This document shows positions 8,554-18,090 of a DNA stretch of 64,000 nt, piece by piece. Position 1 is the stretch's first letter. Each line of letters starts with the position of its first letter. The DNA is from Dechloromonas sp. A34. Lineage in GTDB: Bacteria; Pseudomonadota; Gammaproteobacteria; Burkholderiales; Rhodocyclaceae. Made by a program: the position numbers and the translations under genes. The stretch spans positions 3,968,001-4,032,000 of the forward strand of contig NZ_CP102486.1 of the NCBI RefSeq assembly GCF_026261605.1. The letters run 5' to 3'. The notes under the pieces are model-generated. The model saw only the letters and a list, made by a program, of their open reading frames with translations, was not told the DNA's origin and did no database searches.

Positions 8554-10920
8554 TCAGCGCCGCTTGGCCGCCTTCTTTGCCGGTGGCCGAGCGTCCGGCT
8601 TTGCCGTCCGTTTGCCAGCAGTTTTGGACACACTCTTCTTGGTGGCCACTTTGACCGTCGCCTTACCCACCGGCTTCTCCTGATTACGCTCCCGCGCTTC
8701 CGGCGCCTTCCGGCCCATCGACTTGCGCGCTGCCGAGCTGCCATCCGTCCTGACCAGGACGAAATCGATCTTGTTGGACTCGAGATCGGCCCGCACCAGC
8801 TTGACCCGCACCCGGTCCCCCAGTCGGAAACGCTGCCCGGTTCGCTCACCCAGCATCTGGTGCTTGACGTTGTCGAACTGGAAGTAATCCTCACCCAGAT
8901 CCGAAACATGAACCAGGCCTTCGACGTAGATCGTATCGAGCGCCACGAAGATGCCGAAGCCCGTCACCGCCGAGATGGTGCCGTCGAAGACCTCGCCGAT
9001 GCGCTCCTTCATAAAGAAGCATTTCAGCCAGTTCTCGACATCGCGCGTCGCCTCGTCGGCCCGCCGTTCGGTTGACGAGCACTGGAGGCCGATATCGTCC
9101 CAGCTGCTGGTCGGCGTGTAGGTTTCCTTGGCCAGCACGGCCTTGATCGCGCGATGCACCAGCAAGTCAGGGTAGCGCCGGATCGGCGAGGTGAAGTGCG
9201 TGTAGTGCTCGTAGGCCAGACCGAAATGGCCGACATTGTCCGGGCTGTACATCGCCTGCTTCAGCGAGCGCAGCATCACGGTCTGCAAGAGCTGGAAATC
9301 CGGGCGCAGCTTGATCTTCTCAAGCAGCACCGCGTAGTCCTTGGCCCGTGGGTCGTCACCGCCACCCAGCGCCATCCCGAATTCGCCGAGGAAGGCGCGC
9401 AGGTTGGTCAGCTTCTCGTCGGAGGGCGCCGCATGCACCCGGTACAGACAGGTCTGCTTGTGCGCAGCGAGGAAGTCCGAGGCGCAGACATTGGCCGCCA
9501 GCATGCACTCTTCGATAACCCGGTGTGCGTCGTTGCGGACGACCGGCACGATGTTCTCGATCTTGCCCTCGGCATTGAACAGCATTTGCGTTTCGGTCGT
9601 CTCGAAGTCGATCGCACCGCGCGTGCTGCGCGCCTTGTGCAGGGCCTGGAAGAGCTTGTAAAGATTTTTCAGGTGCGGCTGCAGAGCCTTGTGGATGTCA
9701 CTTTCCGGTTTCGCCTCGCCGGACAGCCATGACCAGACCAGGTTGTAGGTCAGCCGGGCATGCGAGCGGAAGACCGCCGGGTAGAACCGGTACTCGCCGA
9801 TCTTGCCGGCGGCGCTGATCGCCATGTCACAAACCATGGCCATGCGCTCAACATCCGGGTTCAACGAGCAGATGCCGTTGGACAGTTTCTCCGGCAGCAT
9901 GGGGATGACGCGGCGCGGGAAATACACCGAGTTGCCGCGCTCCAGGGCTTCCTTGTCGAGCGCCATACCCGGCCGCACGTAATGCGAGACGTCGGCAATC
10001 GCGACGACTAGCCGCCAGCCCCGCCCCTTCTTCTCGCAATAGACGGCATCGTCGAAATCGCGTGCCGTCTCGCCGTCGATGGTCACCAGCGGCAACTCGC
10101 GCAGATCCTCGCGCCCGGCCAGATCGGCTTTCTTGACCTTGTCCGGCAAGGCCTTGTTTTCTTCCAATGCCTTCTTCGAGAACTCGAAGGGCAAATCATG
10201 CTTGCGCAGCGCGATCTCGATTTCCATGCCAGGATCGGCATAGTTGCCCAGCACTTCAATGATGCGCCCGATCGGCTGCGAAAACTTGCTGGGCTGCTCG
10301 ATGATCTCGACCATCACCACCTGCCCGGACTCCGGTTTTGTCTTGGCCTTCTTCTCCGGTGGCACCAGGATGTCCTGCGCGATACGGCGGTTCTCGGGAA
10401 CCACGAAAACGACGCCGTGCTCGACAAATACACGGCCGACAACCTTGCTGTTGACCCGTTCGGTGACCTCGACAATACTGCCCTCCGGCCGCCCCTTGCG
10501 GTCCAGGCCCATGATCCGCACCAGGGCGCGGTCGCCATGCAAAACCTTGCCCATCTGGCGCTGGTCGAGAAAGATGTCGGGACTACCGTCATCCGGCACT
10601 AGAAAACCGTAACCATCCGGGTGACCTTGAATTCTCCCCGCTGTCAGGCTGGCCCGCTCGGGCAAGATATAAGCCCCCTTGCGGTTGCGCAGCAGCTGGC
10701 CCTCGCGTTCCATGGCCCCCAGGCGGCGCTGGAACATCTCGCGCTCGCTTTCGGAAATATCCAGCAATTCAATCAACTCGACGAGCCCCAGCGGCCGGGC
10801 CTCGTCGGTCAACACCTGGGAAACGTATTCACGGGACGGCAACGGTTGTTCATAACGGAGGGATTCACGCTCGAAGAACGGATCGGCACGGCGGATTTTT
10901 GATAATTTTTTAATTGACAT
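8554..10920 (-). CDS. rnr: ribonuclease R
   Basis: This 788-residue 3'-to-5' exoribonuclease has an N-terminal winged-helix segment (residues 20-90), cold-shock-type RNA-binding domains, the RNB catalytic domain with the metal-binding DGETARDFDDAVYCE, an S1 domain and a lysine-rich tail of about 60 residues. It degrades structured RNA and matures ribosomal and tmRNA. I start it at ATG 10918-10920 (MSIKKLSKI), preceded by AAGAAGAAAAG. The open frame continues 52 codons further upstream, but that part is the antisense of tRNA-Leu and is not coding. The start codon lies inside the -35 box of the divergent tRNA promoter. Confidence 0.95.
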   Translation of the reverse strand: MSIKKLSKIRRADPFFERESLRYEQPLPSREYVSQVLTDEARPLGLVELIELLDISESEREMFQRRLGAMEREGQLLRNRKGAYILPERASLTAGRIQGHPDGYGFLVPDDGSPDIFLDQRQMGKVLHGDRALVRIMGLDRKGRPEGSIVEVTERVNSKVVGRVFVEHGVVFVVPENRRIAQDILVPPEKKAKTKPESGQVVMVEIIEQPSKFSQPIGRIIEVLGNYADPGMEIEIALRKHDLPFEFSKKALEENKALPDKVKKADLAGREDLRELPLVTIDGETARDFDDAVYCEKKGRGWRLVVAIADVSHYVRPGMALDKEALERGNSVYFPRRVIPMLPEKLSNGICSLNPDVERMAMVCDMAISAAGKIGEYRFYPAVFRSHARLTYNLVWSWLSGEAKPESDIHKALQPHLKNLYKLFQALHKARSTRGAIDFETTETQMLFNAEGKIENIVPVVRNDAHRVIEECMLAANVCASDFLAAHKQTCLYRVHAAPSDEKLTNLRAFLGEFGMALGGGDDPRAKDYAVLLEKIKLRPDFQLLQTVMLRSLKQAMYSPDNVGHFGLAYEHYTHFTSPIRRYPDLLVHRAIKAVLAKETYTPTSSWDDIGLQCSSTERRADEATRDVENWLKCFFMKERIGEVFDGTISAVTGFGIFVALDTIYVEGLVHVSDLGEDYFQFDNVKHQMLGERTGQRFRLGDRVRVKLVRADLESNKIDFVLVRTDGSSAARKSMGRKAPEARERNQEKPVGKATVKVATKKSVSKTAGKRTAKPDARPPAKKAAKRR

Positions 10921-10941
10921 CTTTTCTTCTTTCTCTATAAT
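10914..10941 (+). promoter_or_regulatory. consensus sigma-70 promoter of tRNA-Leu
   Basis: TTGACA at 10914-10919 and TATAAT at 10936-10941 are both perfect hexamers separated by 16 bp. The tRNA begins 19 bases after the -10 box. The -35 hexamer overlaps the start codon of rnr on the other strand. Confidence 0.9.
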
Positions 10942-10960
10942 GGCGGCTCTTCGCATCTGT

Positions 10961-11045
<85 letters not shown>

Positions 11046-11058
11046 GCGATTTTGATAG

Positions 11059-11086
11059 AAGGCCTTGTTCAAACAAGGCCTTTTTT
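11059..11086 (+). terminator. terminator after tRNA-Leu
   Basis: The perfect stem AAGGCCTTGT / ACAAGGCCTT with loop TCAA runs directly into a T tract. It ends the tRNA transcript. Confidence 0.92.
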
Positions 11087-11276
11087 CATTTCTGCCGGGG
11101 TTTTCAACACAACCGGCCAATGCACGGTTCGTCTCAACTGGGCCGCATTGTCTCACAGCCCGCTGCGCCAGTCCTCCCCGGCAACAATTGCTAACACTTG
11201 CGTACACTGCGCCGGTAATCGCCGGCATCCTCTCTGCGTTATTCGGCTTGTCACCACCACCCTTGCGAGCCGAATC

Positions 11277-11633
11277 ATGAAAAAGACTACCGCCATCTGC
11301 CTGGCCATCAGCCTTGCACTGGGCACTGCCGGAACGGCCCAGGCCGAGTGGAGCCGTCATGGCGGCCACGGCGGCCATCGCCAGCATTACGACGGGGGCG
11401 GTCGCCACAACAACTGGATCGGACCAGCGGCAATCCTCGCCATCACCGGACTCGCGATTGGAGCCGCCGCCTACAACCAGGCCAACGCCGCACCGGTATA
11501 CGTGGCACCACCCCGCAGCTACCAACCGCCACCTGAATCGGGCAACTGGTACTACTGCCAGCCGTATGAACAGTATTACCCCTATGTCCGCGACTGCCCC
11601 GAACCCTGGCAACAGGTGATGCCGCCGCGCTGA
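11277..11633 (+). CDS. conserved secreted protein with Tyr-rich WYYC tail
   Basis: This 118-residue protein has a clear signal peptide (KKTTAICLAISLALG, cut near AQA-EW). A Gly/His-rich stretch follows at about 24-45, then a hydrophobic segment AILAITGLAIGAAAY that could be a membrane anchor or glycine-zipper, then a Pro-rich linker, and a tail with WYYC and YYPYVRDCPEPW. Two tail cysteines could form a disulfide. Similar short envelope proteins are common in Betaproteobacteria with no assigned function, and I do not assign one. I chose ATG 11277 because it creates the signal peptide; the frame is open farther upstream into the tRNA. Confidence 0.75.
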   Translation: MKKTTAICLAISLALGTAGTAQAEWSRHGGHGGHRQHYDGGGRHNNWIGPAAILAITGLAIGAAAYNQANAAPVYVAPPRSYQPPPESGNWYYCQPYEQYYPYVRDCPEPWQQVMPPR

Positions 11634-11640
11634 AAATTAA

Positions 11641-11664
11641 AACGGGCCTTGCGGCCCGTTGCTC
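11641..11664. terminator. bidirectional terminator between purA and the secreted protein gene
   Basis: The stem AACGGGCC / GGCCCGTT has a TTGC loop (GCAA on the - strand). On the - strand it is followed by TTAATTTT, making it the end of the long purA operon. On the + strand the T tract is weaker (GCTCTTT). Confidence 0.8.
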
Positions 11665-11685
11665 TTTGCGCGATCGCCAACCGGA

Positions 11686-12993
11686 TCAGTTGAAGGGATG
11701 CTCCTTGAGGATGGTCTCGTCGCGCTCGGGGCCGGTCGACACGATGGCGATCGGCACTTCGCAGAGGACTTCCAGACGATTCAGGTAGGCCTGGGCATTG
11801 ACCGGCAGGTCTTCCCAACGCTTGACGCCAAAGGTCGTGCCCGTCCAGCCGGGCATGGTTTCGTAAATCGGCTCACAACGGGCGACCTCATCGGCGCCGA
11901 TCGGCAGCAGGTCAAGTACCTTGCCGTCGAGCTTGTAGCCGGTACAGATGCTGAGTTCCTTAAGACCATCCAGCACATCCAGTTTGGTGATGCACAAGCC
12001 TGTGAGGCCGTTGATCCGGCCCGAACGACGCAGTGCGGCGGCATCGAACCAGCCGCAGCGGCGCTTGCGCCCGGTCACCGTACCAAATTCGCGACCGACC
12101 TGCGACATCTGGTAACCCGGCACGCCTTCGGTGTCGATATCTAGCTCGCTCGGGAAAGGACCGCCACCGACACGGGTGCAGTAGGCCTTGGTGATACCCA
12201 GAACGTAATGCAGCATGCCCGGACCGATGCCGGCGCCGGCTGACGCCTGACCGGCCACACAGTTGGAGGACGTGACAAACGGATAGGTGCCGTGATCGAT
12301 GTCGAGCAGCGTCCCCTGGGCACCTTCGAACAGCAGGTTCTGACCGGCCTGATTGGCGGCATAGAGCGCGGCGGAAACATCGGTCACCATCGGCCGGATC
12401 TGCTCGGCATCTGCCATCGCCTGATCAAGCACAGTCTGGTAATCGACGGCCGGCGCCTTGAAATACTGGGTCAGCACGAAGTTGTGGTACTCCAGGACTT
12501 CCTTGAGCTTCTCGGCGAAACGTTCCGGGTGGAACAGGTCATAGACACGCAGGCCGCGGCGCGAAACCTTGTCTTCATAAGTCGGGCCAATGCCCTTGCC
12601 GGTCGTGCCGATCTTCTTGTCCTCGGCCTTCGCTCCCTCACGCGCCTGGTCGATGGCCGAGTGGTAAGGCAGGATGAGCGGACAGCCCGGGCTGATCTTG
12701 AGGCGCGAACGGACGTCGATGCCGCCTTTTTCCAGCTCGGCGATTTCCGACAGCAGGTGATGGATGTCGAGCACCACGCCGTTGCCGATGTAGCAGTCCA
12801 CCCCATCGCGCACGATGCCGGAAGGCACCAGATTCAGCTTGTACACCTGTTCGCCGACGACCAGCGTATGACCGGCGTTGTGGCCGCCCTGAAAACGCAC
12901 CACACCACTGGCGTGGTCGGTCAGCCAGTCGACGATCTTGCCCTTCCCCTCGTCACCCCACTGGGTGCCCACCACGATGACATTCTTGGCCAT
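11686..12993 (-). CDS. purA: adenylosuccinate synthetase
   Basis: This 435-residue enzyme joins IMP and aspartate using GTP, the first committed step to AMP. It shows the N-terminal GTP loop QWGDEGKGK, the HNAGHT segment with the catalytic His, [16 protein letters not shown], and a C-terminal guanine-binding GPERDETI. Length matches the family. It is the last gene of the leftward series, three bases after hisZ, and is followed by a terminator. The hisZ-purA order is usual in Betaproteobacteria. Confidence 0.97.
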   Translation of the reverse strand: MAKNVIVVGTQWGDEGKGKIVDWLTDHASGVVRFQGGHNAGHTLVVGEQVYKLNLVPSGIVRDGVDCYIGNGVVLDIHHLLSEIAELEKGGIDVRSRLKISPGCPLILPYHSAIDQAREGAKAEDKKIGTTGKGIGPTYEDKVSRRGLRVYDLFHPERFAEKLKEVLEYHNFVLTQYFKAPAVDYQTVLDQAMADAEQIRPMVTDVSAALYAANQAGQNLLFEGAQGTLLDIDHGTYPFVTSSNCVAGQASAGAGIGPGMLHYVLGITKAYCTRVGGGPFPSELDIDTEGVPGYQMSQVGREFGTVTGRKRRCGWFDAAALRRSGRINGLTGLCITKLDVLDGLKELSICTGYKLDGKVLDLLPIGADEVARCEPIYETMPGWTGTTFGVKRWEDLPVNAQAYLNRLEVLCEVPIAIVSTGPERDETILKEHPFN

Positions 12994-12996
12994 TTC

Positions 12997-14150
12997 TTAA
13001 TCCTCTTGTATTGCTTCAATAATCCATTGCCCACCGACCTGGACGAGCTTGCGGTCGCACATGGGGCCTTCGCAGGCCGTCTCGCCCGGCAGCAGTTCGA
13101 CGACGATCTCCCCCTGCTCGCGCAGTGCCGCGATATGGGCCGCCAACAACTTGTAGTGACCGGCGTAGGAAGCGAGAATCGCCCCCTGTAACCGACCCGG
13201 CGGGACCAATCGGGCCACTTCGCGCAAATCCATCGAAAAGCCGGTAGCCGGCCGGGCCCGACCAAAGGTCTTGCCAGCGCCGTCGTAGCGGCCGCCCAGG
13301 GCAATCGCCACCGGATAACCGGGACAGTAGGCGGCAAAGACCACTCCGTTGTGATAGTGATAACCGCGCAGATCGGACAAATCGATCGAGAACGGCAGTT
13401 CGGGAGCCGCACCAAACAGATGGCGCAAGCCGTCGAGCGCGCCGGCGATTGCCGGCAAGTCGGGCAATTCGGTCGCCGCCCGCTGCAGGACCTCGGCCCC
13501 GCCATATAGCTGCGGCAAGGCAATCAGTGCCTCACGATAAGGCGAAGGGACGGCGGCACATGCCTCCATCAGTCCCGGCACATCCTTGGCCTGGAGCAGA
13601 CTGAGGACGTTTTCCTCGTCCTCCTTCGGCAGCCCGGCCGCTTCGGCCAGGGCACGGAAGATGCCGACATGCCCAAGGTCGATGCGACTGATCGGCAGCT
13701 TGATGACAGCAAAAGCACCTGCCATCAGACGAATGATGTCGAGATCGGCCTCGATCCCGGCATAACCGTAGAGTTCGGCACCGATCTGGACAGGCTCGCG
13801 CCCGGCAGAAACGCTTGCCGGCAGGGTGTGCAGTACGTGGCCGCAATAACAGAGACGGGTTACGCCTTGATGATTCAACAGATGGGCGTCGATCCGGGCC
13901 GCCTGCGGCGTGATGTCGGCGCGCACCCCCATGGTTCGCCCGGAAAGCTGGTCGACCAGATTGAAGGTGCGCAGCTTGAGATCCTGCCCGGCACCGGTCA
14001 ACAGCGACTCCAGGTACTCCAGCATTGGTGGCATGACAAATTCAAAACCACGCCCCGAAAGTGATCGAGAATGCTGCGGCGCAGACGTTCGATGCGCGCG
14101 GCTTCGGCCGGCAGCGCATCGGCAATGTATTCAGGTAACAGCCAGTTCAT
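12997..14150 (-). CDS. hisZ: ATP phosphoribosyltransferase regulatory subunit HisZ (apparent frameshift near the N terminus)
   Basis: HisZ is a histidyl-tRNA-synthetase-like subunit that activates the short form of HisG in the first step of histidine synthesis. The main frame gives 345 residues from 14034 ([20 protein letters not shown] and later class II synthetase-like motifs) but lacks the expected first 40 residues. These are found in another frame from ATG 14148-14150: [20 protein letters not shown] up to ILDHF. The two join if one base is added to the C run at 14053-14056, restoring [15 protein letters not shown]. The 14150 start overlaps the upstream stop as ATGA. I annotate it as one gene with a likely consensus error. 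Confidence 0.88.
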
Positions 14151-14332
14151 GAGAAAAGGACTAAAAGGACGAGCCCGATCAGCATCGAGGTCAGACCAAC
14201 GAAGCGAATCTGCCCGTCCGAGAATTGAATGAGGCGGCGAAAGGTTTCACGCCAAGCCGCCGGCGCAATAAAAGGCATGGCACCTTCGAGCACCAGCATC
14301 AGCGCGAAGGCAAGCAGGATGGTCGATGTCAT
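14147..14332 (-). CDS. small inner-membrane protein (DUF2065 family)
   Basis: This 61-residue protein has two hydrophobic helices (about 3-20 and 43-60) joined by a short charged loop [12 protein letters not shown], typical of the DUF2065/YjeT group. It overlaps hflC by 4 bases upstream and hisZ by 4 bases downstream, so it is coupled to both. It is commonly found beside hflKC and purA; the function is unknown. An accessory role with the HflKC membrane complex is inference from location. Confidence 0.85.
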   Translation of the reverse strand: MTSTILLAFALMLVLEGAMPFIAPAAWRETFRRLIQFSDGQIRFVGLTSMLIGLVLLVLFS

Positions 14333-15219
14333 TTGCCCTTGTCGTTACCACGACCGAGGCTTTTCATATACTTGAAGAAATCGGAACTCGGCTCGACCAC
14401 CAGTACATCGTTTTTGTTTTTGAAACTGCCGCGATAGGCCTCGAGGCTGCGATAGAAGGCGTAGAACTCGGGATTTGCACTGAACGCCCCGGCATAGATC
14501 GCCGAAGCCTTGGCATCGCCTTCGCCCTTGATCTTCTGCGCGTCGCGGTAGGCATCGGCAATGATGATTTCGCGCTGACGATCAGCATCGGCACGGATTT
14601 TCTCAGCCTCGGCCGAACCTTCCGAACGCAGTTCGTTGGCGACGCGTTTGCGCTCCGCCTCCATCCGGCGATAGACCGCATCGCTGACCTCGGTCGGCAG
14701 TTCAACCCGCTTCAGGCGGACGTCGACGATCTGGACGCCGATCTTGCGGGCGTCGGCATCGGCCTTTTCGCGCATCTGTTCCATGATCTTGTCGCGTTCG
14801 CCGGAAACCACGTCATGCACCGTCCGCTTGCCGAATTCCTCGCGCAAACCGGCGTTGACCGTCTGGTTCAGGCGCGTCCTGGCCCGCGTTTCATCGCCGC
14901 CCACCGAAATGTAGTAGAGGCTGGGATCGACGATGCGCCACTTGATATAGGAGTCGACCAGAACATTCTTCTTCTCAGAAGTAATGAAGCGTTCCGGGTC
15001 GGCGTTATCGAGCGTGATGATGCGCTTCTCGAAATAGCGGACGTTCTGGACCATCGGAATCTTGAAATTCAGACCCGGTTCGGTAATCACCCGCTTGACT
15101 TCGCCCAGCTGGAAAACCAGCGCGTAAAGACGCTGATCGACGGTAAAGATCGACATCGCCATGACCACCAGCACGGTGGCAGCAACGGCACCTAACAGAT
15201 TGATACGCGGACTCATCAA
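14329..15219 (-). CDS. hflC: HflC, SPFH-domain membrane protease modulator
   Basis: This 296-residue protein has one N-terminal TM helix (about 9-28) and a band-7/SPFH domain, followed by a coiled coil rich in Arg/Glu/Ala (RMEAERKRVANELRSEGSAE). With HflK it forms a large periplasm-facing assembly around FtsH and modulates its proteolysis. The start overlaps the hflK stop as ATGA, and its own stop overlaps the DUF2065 start. All family features are present. Confidence 0.95.
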   Translation of the reverse strand: MMSPRINLLGAVAATVLVVMAMSIFTVDQRLYALVFQLGEVKRVITEPGLNFKIPMVQNVRYFEKRIITLDNADPERFITSEKKNVLVDSYIKWRIVDPSLYYISVGGDETRARTRLNQTVNAGLREEFGKRTVHDVVSGERDKIMEQMREKADADARKIGVQIVDVRLKRVELPTEVSDAVYRRMEAERKRVANELRSEGSAEAEKIRADADRQREIIIADAYRDAQKIKGEGDAKASAIYAGAFSANPEFYAFYRSLEAYRGSFKNKNDVLVVEPSSDFFKYMKSLGRGNDKGK

Positions 15220-16522
15220 CGCCCCTCCCGATCACGCGAGCGCAATGAACCTTCGCGCGAACTTCCCGAATATGATCCACCGCCCACCTGCGGCGCCCGC
15301 TCAACTTGTGGTGGAGCCTCCGACGACAACGGTGAAGACGGCCGCACCGCCGTATTGGCGGCCGGCGCTTCGACCGGACCAACCTGAGCGGCAGTCATGC
15401 CCGCCGCCGACTGCATCAGCTTGTCGAGCGGCAGATAAAGCAGGTTGCCCTGCCCCTTGGCATCGACCAGGACCTTGCTGGTATTGGCATAGACCTGCTG
15501 CATGGTTTCCAGATACAGGCGCTGACGAGTGACTTCCGGGGCCTTGGCGTATTCGACCTGAACCTGACGGAAGCGCGAGGCATCGCCTTCCGCCGTCGAG
15601 ATGACGCGCTGCTTGTGGCCGTTGGCCTCTTCGAGCAGGCGTGCTGCAGTACCCTTGGCCTTTGGAATCACGTCGTTAGCGTAAGCCTGACCTTCATTCT
15701 TCTGGCGCTCACGATCCTGACCGGCTTTCACTGCGTCGTCAAACGCCGCTTGCACCTGCTCCGGCGGCTGGGCATTCTGCATGGTCACCTTGGAGACCAG
15801 AATGCCACTCTTGTAGCGATCGAGGATGTCCTGCATCAACTTGGCGGCCTGGGTCGCGATCTGCTCGCGTCCTTCGTACAGAACGAAGTTCATTTCACTC
15901 TTGCCGACGATTTCCCGGACTGCGGATTCAGCAGCTCCCATCACGGCTTCGTCGGTAGAACGATTGTTGAACAGATACTCGACCGGATCCTTCAATATGT
16001 ATTGCACGGCAAACTGAATGTTCACGATGTTTTCATCATCTGTCAGCATCAAGGCCTCTTTCAGCACCTTGTTGCGTTCCGTGCCGCGATAACCGATTTC
16101 CAGTGTGCGCACGCCGGACAGATTGACCAGTTCATGTGACTGGAAGGGGTACGGAAAACGCCAGCGCAGGCCGGGCTCGGTGGATTCCTTGTAGCTGCCG
16201 AACTGAAGAACGATGCCGCGCTGTGAGGCGTCGACAATATAGAAACCCGACGCCAGCCAGACAACGGCGACCAGACCGGCGATCAGGCCGATCCCGCCAC
16301 CGAGAAACTTGGGATTGAAATCGATGTTGGGCATGCGCGGACCGTCGCCGCCGTTGCCGCCACCGCCCTTCTTGCCAAACATACCGGACAGCTTGCGATT
16401 GAAATCGCGCCACAACTCTTCGAGATCGGGGGGCCGTCATTCGGGCGACGAGGACCACCACCACCGGGCTTGTCACCGTCATTGCTGCCACGGTTGCCCC
16501 ATTGCGGGTCATTGAGCGACAT
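15216..16522 (-). CDS. hflK: HflK, SPFH-domain FtsH modulator (apparent frameshift near the N terminus)
   Basis: The partner of HflC has a Gly-rich cytoplasmic N terminus, a TM helix (GIGLIAGLVAVVWLASGFYI), an SPFH domain and a Pro/Ser-rich tail. The main frame opens at 16415 with MWRDFNRKLSGMFG, but the family N terminus (SLNDPQWGNRGSNDGDKPGG) is encoded from ATG 16520-16522 in another frame. Adding one base to the run of six G at 16428-16433 (C on the coding strand) joins them as NDGPPDLEELWRDFN. It is therefore annotated from 16522 with a probable homopolymer error. The hflX stop lies 37 bases upstream. Confidence 0.9.
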
Positions 16523-16559
16523 GAAAATACCTAACGTAGGAATCATGGGTTTGGGGATT

Positions 16560-17720
16560 TCAATTAGTGTAGTCGTGTTGGGCTTCGTGCTCGGCGTCGG
16601 CCAGCGCCTTCCGCCTTGCCTCAGCCTTTGCTCGTGCATATTCGGCCAGTGATTCCCGCAGCAAATCCAGGCCAACTCCCGAGCGCGCACTGACGCGAAC
16701 GCGCGCGATATTACCATACTCGTCGCGCTCGACTCCCGGCGCGGCATCGGTCAGGTCGATCTTGTTCCAGACGATGACCTGGCGCATCTGGCCGGCACCG
16801 ATTTCCTCGAGCACCTTCTTGACTTCATAAATTTGCTCGTCACGGGCATGACTGGCGCTATCCACTACATGCAACAGGACATCTGCGTCGATAGCGGCCT
16901 CCAGCGTGGCATGAAAAGCATCGACCAGAGAGTGAGGCAGATCGCGGATGAAGCCAACGGTATCGGAAATCACGATATTGCCCGCTCCCTCGATCCACAG
17001 CTTGCGCGCCGTGGTATCCAGGGTCGCGAACAACTGGTCGGCTGCAAAGACACCGGCATGGGTCAAGGCATTGAACAACGTCGATTTGCCGGCATTGGTG
17101 TAGCCAACCAGCGAGACGTTGAGGGTGTCGCCACGCCGACGCGCCTTGCGCTGCACACCGCGCTGGCGCGAAAGTTTTTCCAGTCGCTCCTTGAGCAATT
17201 TGACCCGATTGCCGAGCAAGCGGCGGTCGGTTTCAAGCTGTGTTTCGCCAGGCCCGCGCATACCGATACCGCCCCGCTGCCGCTCCAGGTGAGTCCAGCC
17301 CCGCACCAGGCGGGTCGACAAATGTTCAAGCTGGGCCAGTTCAACCTGCAATTTACCCTCGGCGCTGGAAGCGCGCAGGGCGAAGATATCGAGAATCAGA
17401 CTGGTCCGGTCAATCACGCGACATTTGAGTTCGCGTTCAAGATTACGTTCCTGGGCCGGCGACAGTTCGTGATTGAAAATCACCAGATCGGAGTCGCCAG
17501 CAGCCAGCATCGCTGCAATCTCCTGCACCTTGCCTTTACCGGCAAAGGTTTTGGGATCGGGACTATGACGACGGCCAAAAACTTCCGCAACCACTATGCC
17601 GCCGGCCGATTCAGCCAGCAGGCGAACTTCTTTCAGTTGATCCTCGAGGTCCGGTTGGCCAAAATCAAGCTGCACGATCACCGCACGTTCACCGGCGGCG
17701 GGTCGTTCAGTCATGGGCAT
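16560..17720 (-). CDS. hflX: ribosome-associated GTPase HflX
   Basis: This 386-residue protein has the HflX N-terminal domain with a GRRHSPDPKTFAGKGK segment, a helical linker with the HflX signature RQRGGIGMRGPGETQLETDR, and a G domain: GYTNAGKSTLFNAL, DTVGFIRDLP and NKIDL. HflX binds ribosomes and splits stalled ones under stress. It sits between hfq and hflK, the classic hfq-hflX-hflK-hflC order. An internal ATG two codons on (17714) is an equally good start. Confidence 0.96.
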   Translation of the reverse strand: MPMTERPAAGERAVIVQLDFGQPDLEDQLKEVRLLAESAGGIVVAEVFGRRHSPDPKTFAGKGKVQEIAAMLAAGDSDLVIFNHELSPAQERNLERELKCRVIDRTSLILDIFALRASSAEGKLQVELAQLEHLSTRLVRGWTHLERQRGGIGMRGPGETQLETDRRLLGNRVKLLKERLEKLSRQRGVQRKARRRGDTLNVSLVGYTNAGKSTLFNALTHAGVFAADQLFATLDTTARKLWIEGAGNIVISDTVGFIRDLPHSLVDAFHATLEAAIDADVLLHVVDSASHARDEQIYEVKKVLEEIGAGQMRQVIVWNKIDLTDAAPGVERDEYGNIARVRVSARSGVGLDLLRESLAEYARAKAEARRKALADAEHEAQHDYTN

Positions 17721-17774
17721 TTACTGACGCGAGAAGCATTGGCCCGCTAAAATAGCGAGCCCTGGAACATGGGC

Positions 17775-18014
17775 TTATTGTTCCGCCGCCTGTTCTTGCT
17801 GGAGGTTGACCGGGCGAGCCGGAACCACCGTCGAGATGGCATGCTTGTATACCATCTGGGTAACCGTGTTCTTCAACAGTACAACGTACTGATCGAAGGA
17901 CTCAACCTGGCCCTGCAATTTGATCCCGTTCACCAGGTAGATTGAGACGGGAACATGCTCTCGACGGAGAGCGTTGAGGAAGGGGTCTTGTAAGAGTTGC
18001 CCTTTATTGCTCAT
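17775..18014 (-). CDS. hfq: RNA chaperone Hfq
   Basis: The 79-residue hexameric RNA chaperone pairs small RNAs with mRNAs. Sm1 ([19 protein letters not shown]) and the Sm2 motif YKHAIST are intact, as is the N-terminal [11 protein letters not shown]. The C-terminal tail is short and Gln/Glu/Ala-rich. A GGAG Shine-Dalgarno sequence precedes the ATG. It is separated by 76 bases from der and 54 from hflX, wider gaps than elsewhere in this operon, which leaves room for its own promoter. Confidence 0.97.
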   Translation of the reverse strand: MSNKGQLLQDPFLNALRREHVPVSIYLVNGIKLQGQVESFDQYVVLLKNTVTQMVYKHAISTVVPARPVNLQQEQAAEQ

Positions 18015-18090
18015 GGTGTGGACTCCATGTGTGTTGTTATGAGTTGCCTAATGTACCCAAAATACTTCGGGTTGCCAAAGCATTTAGGGT

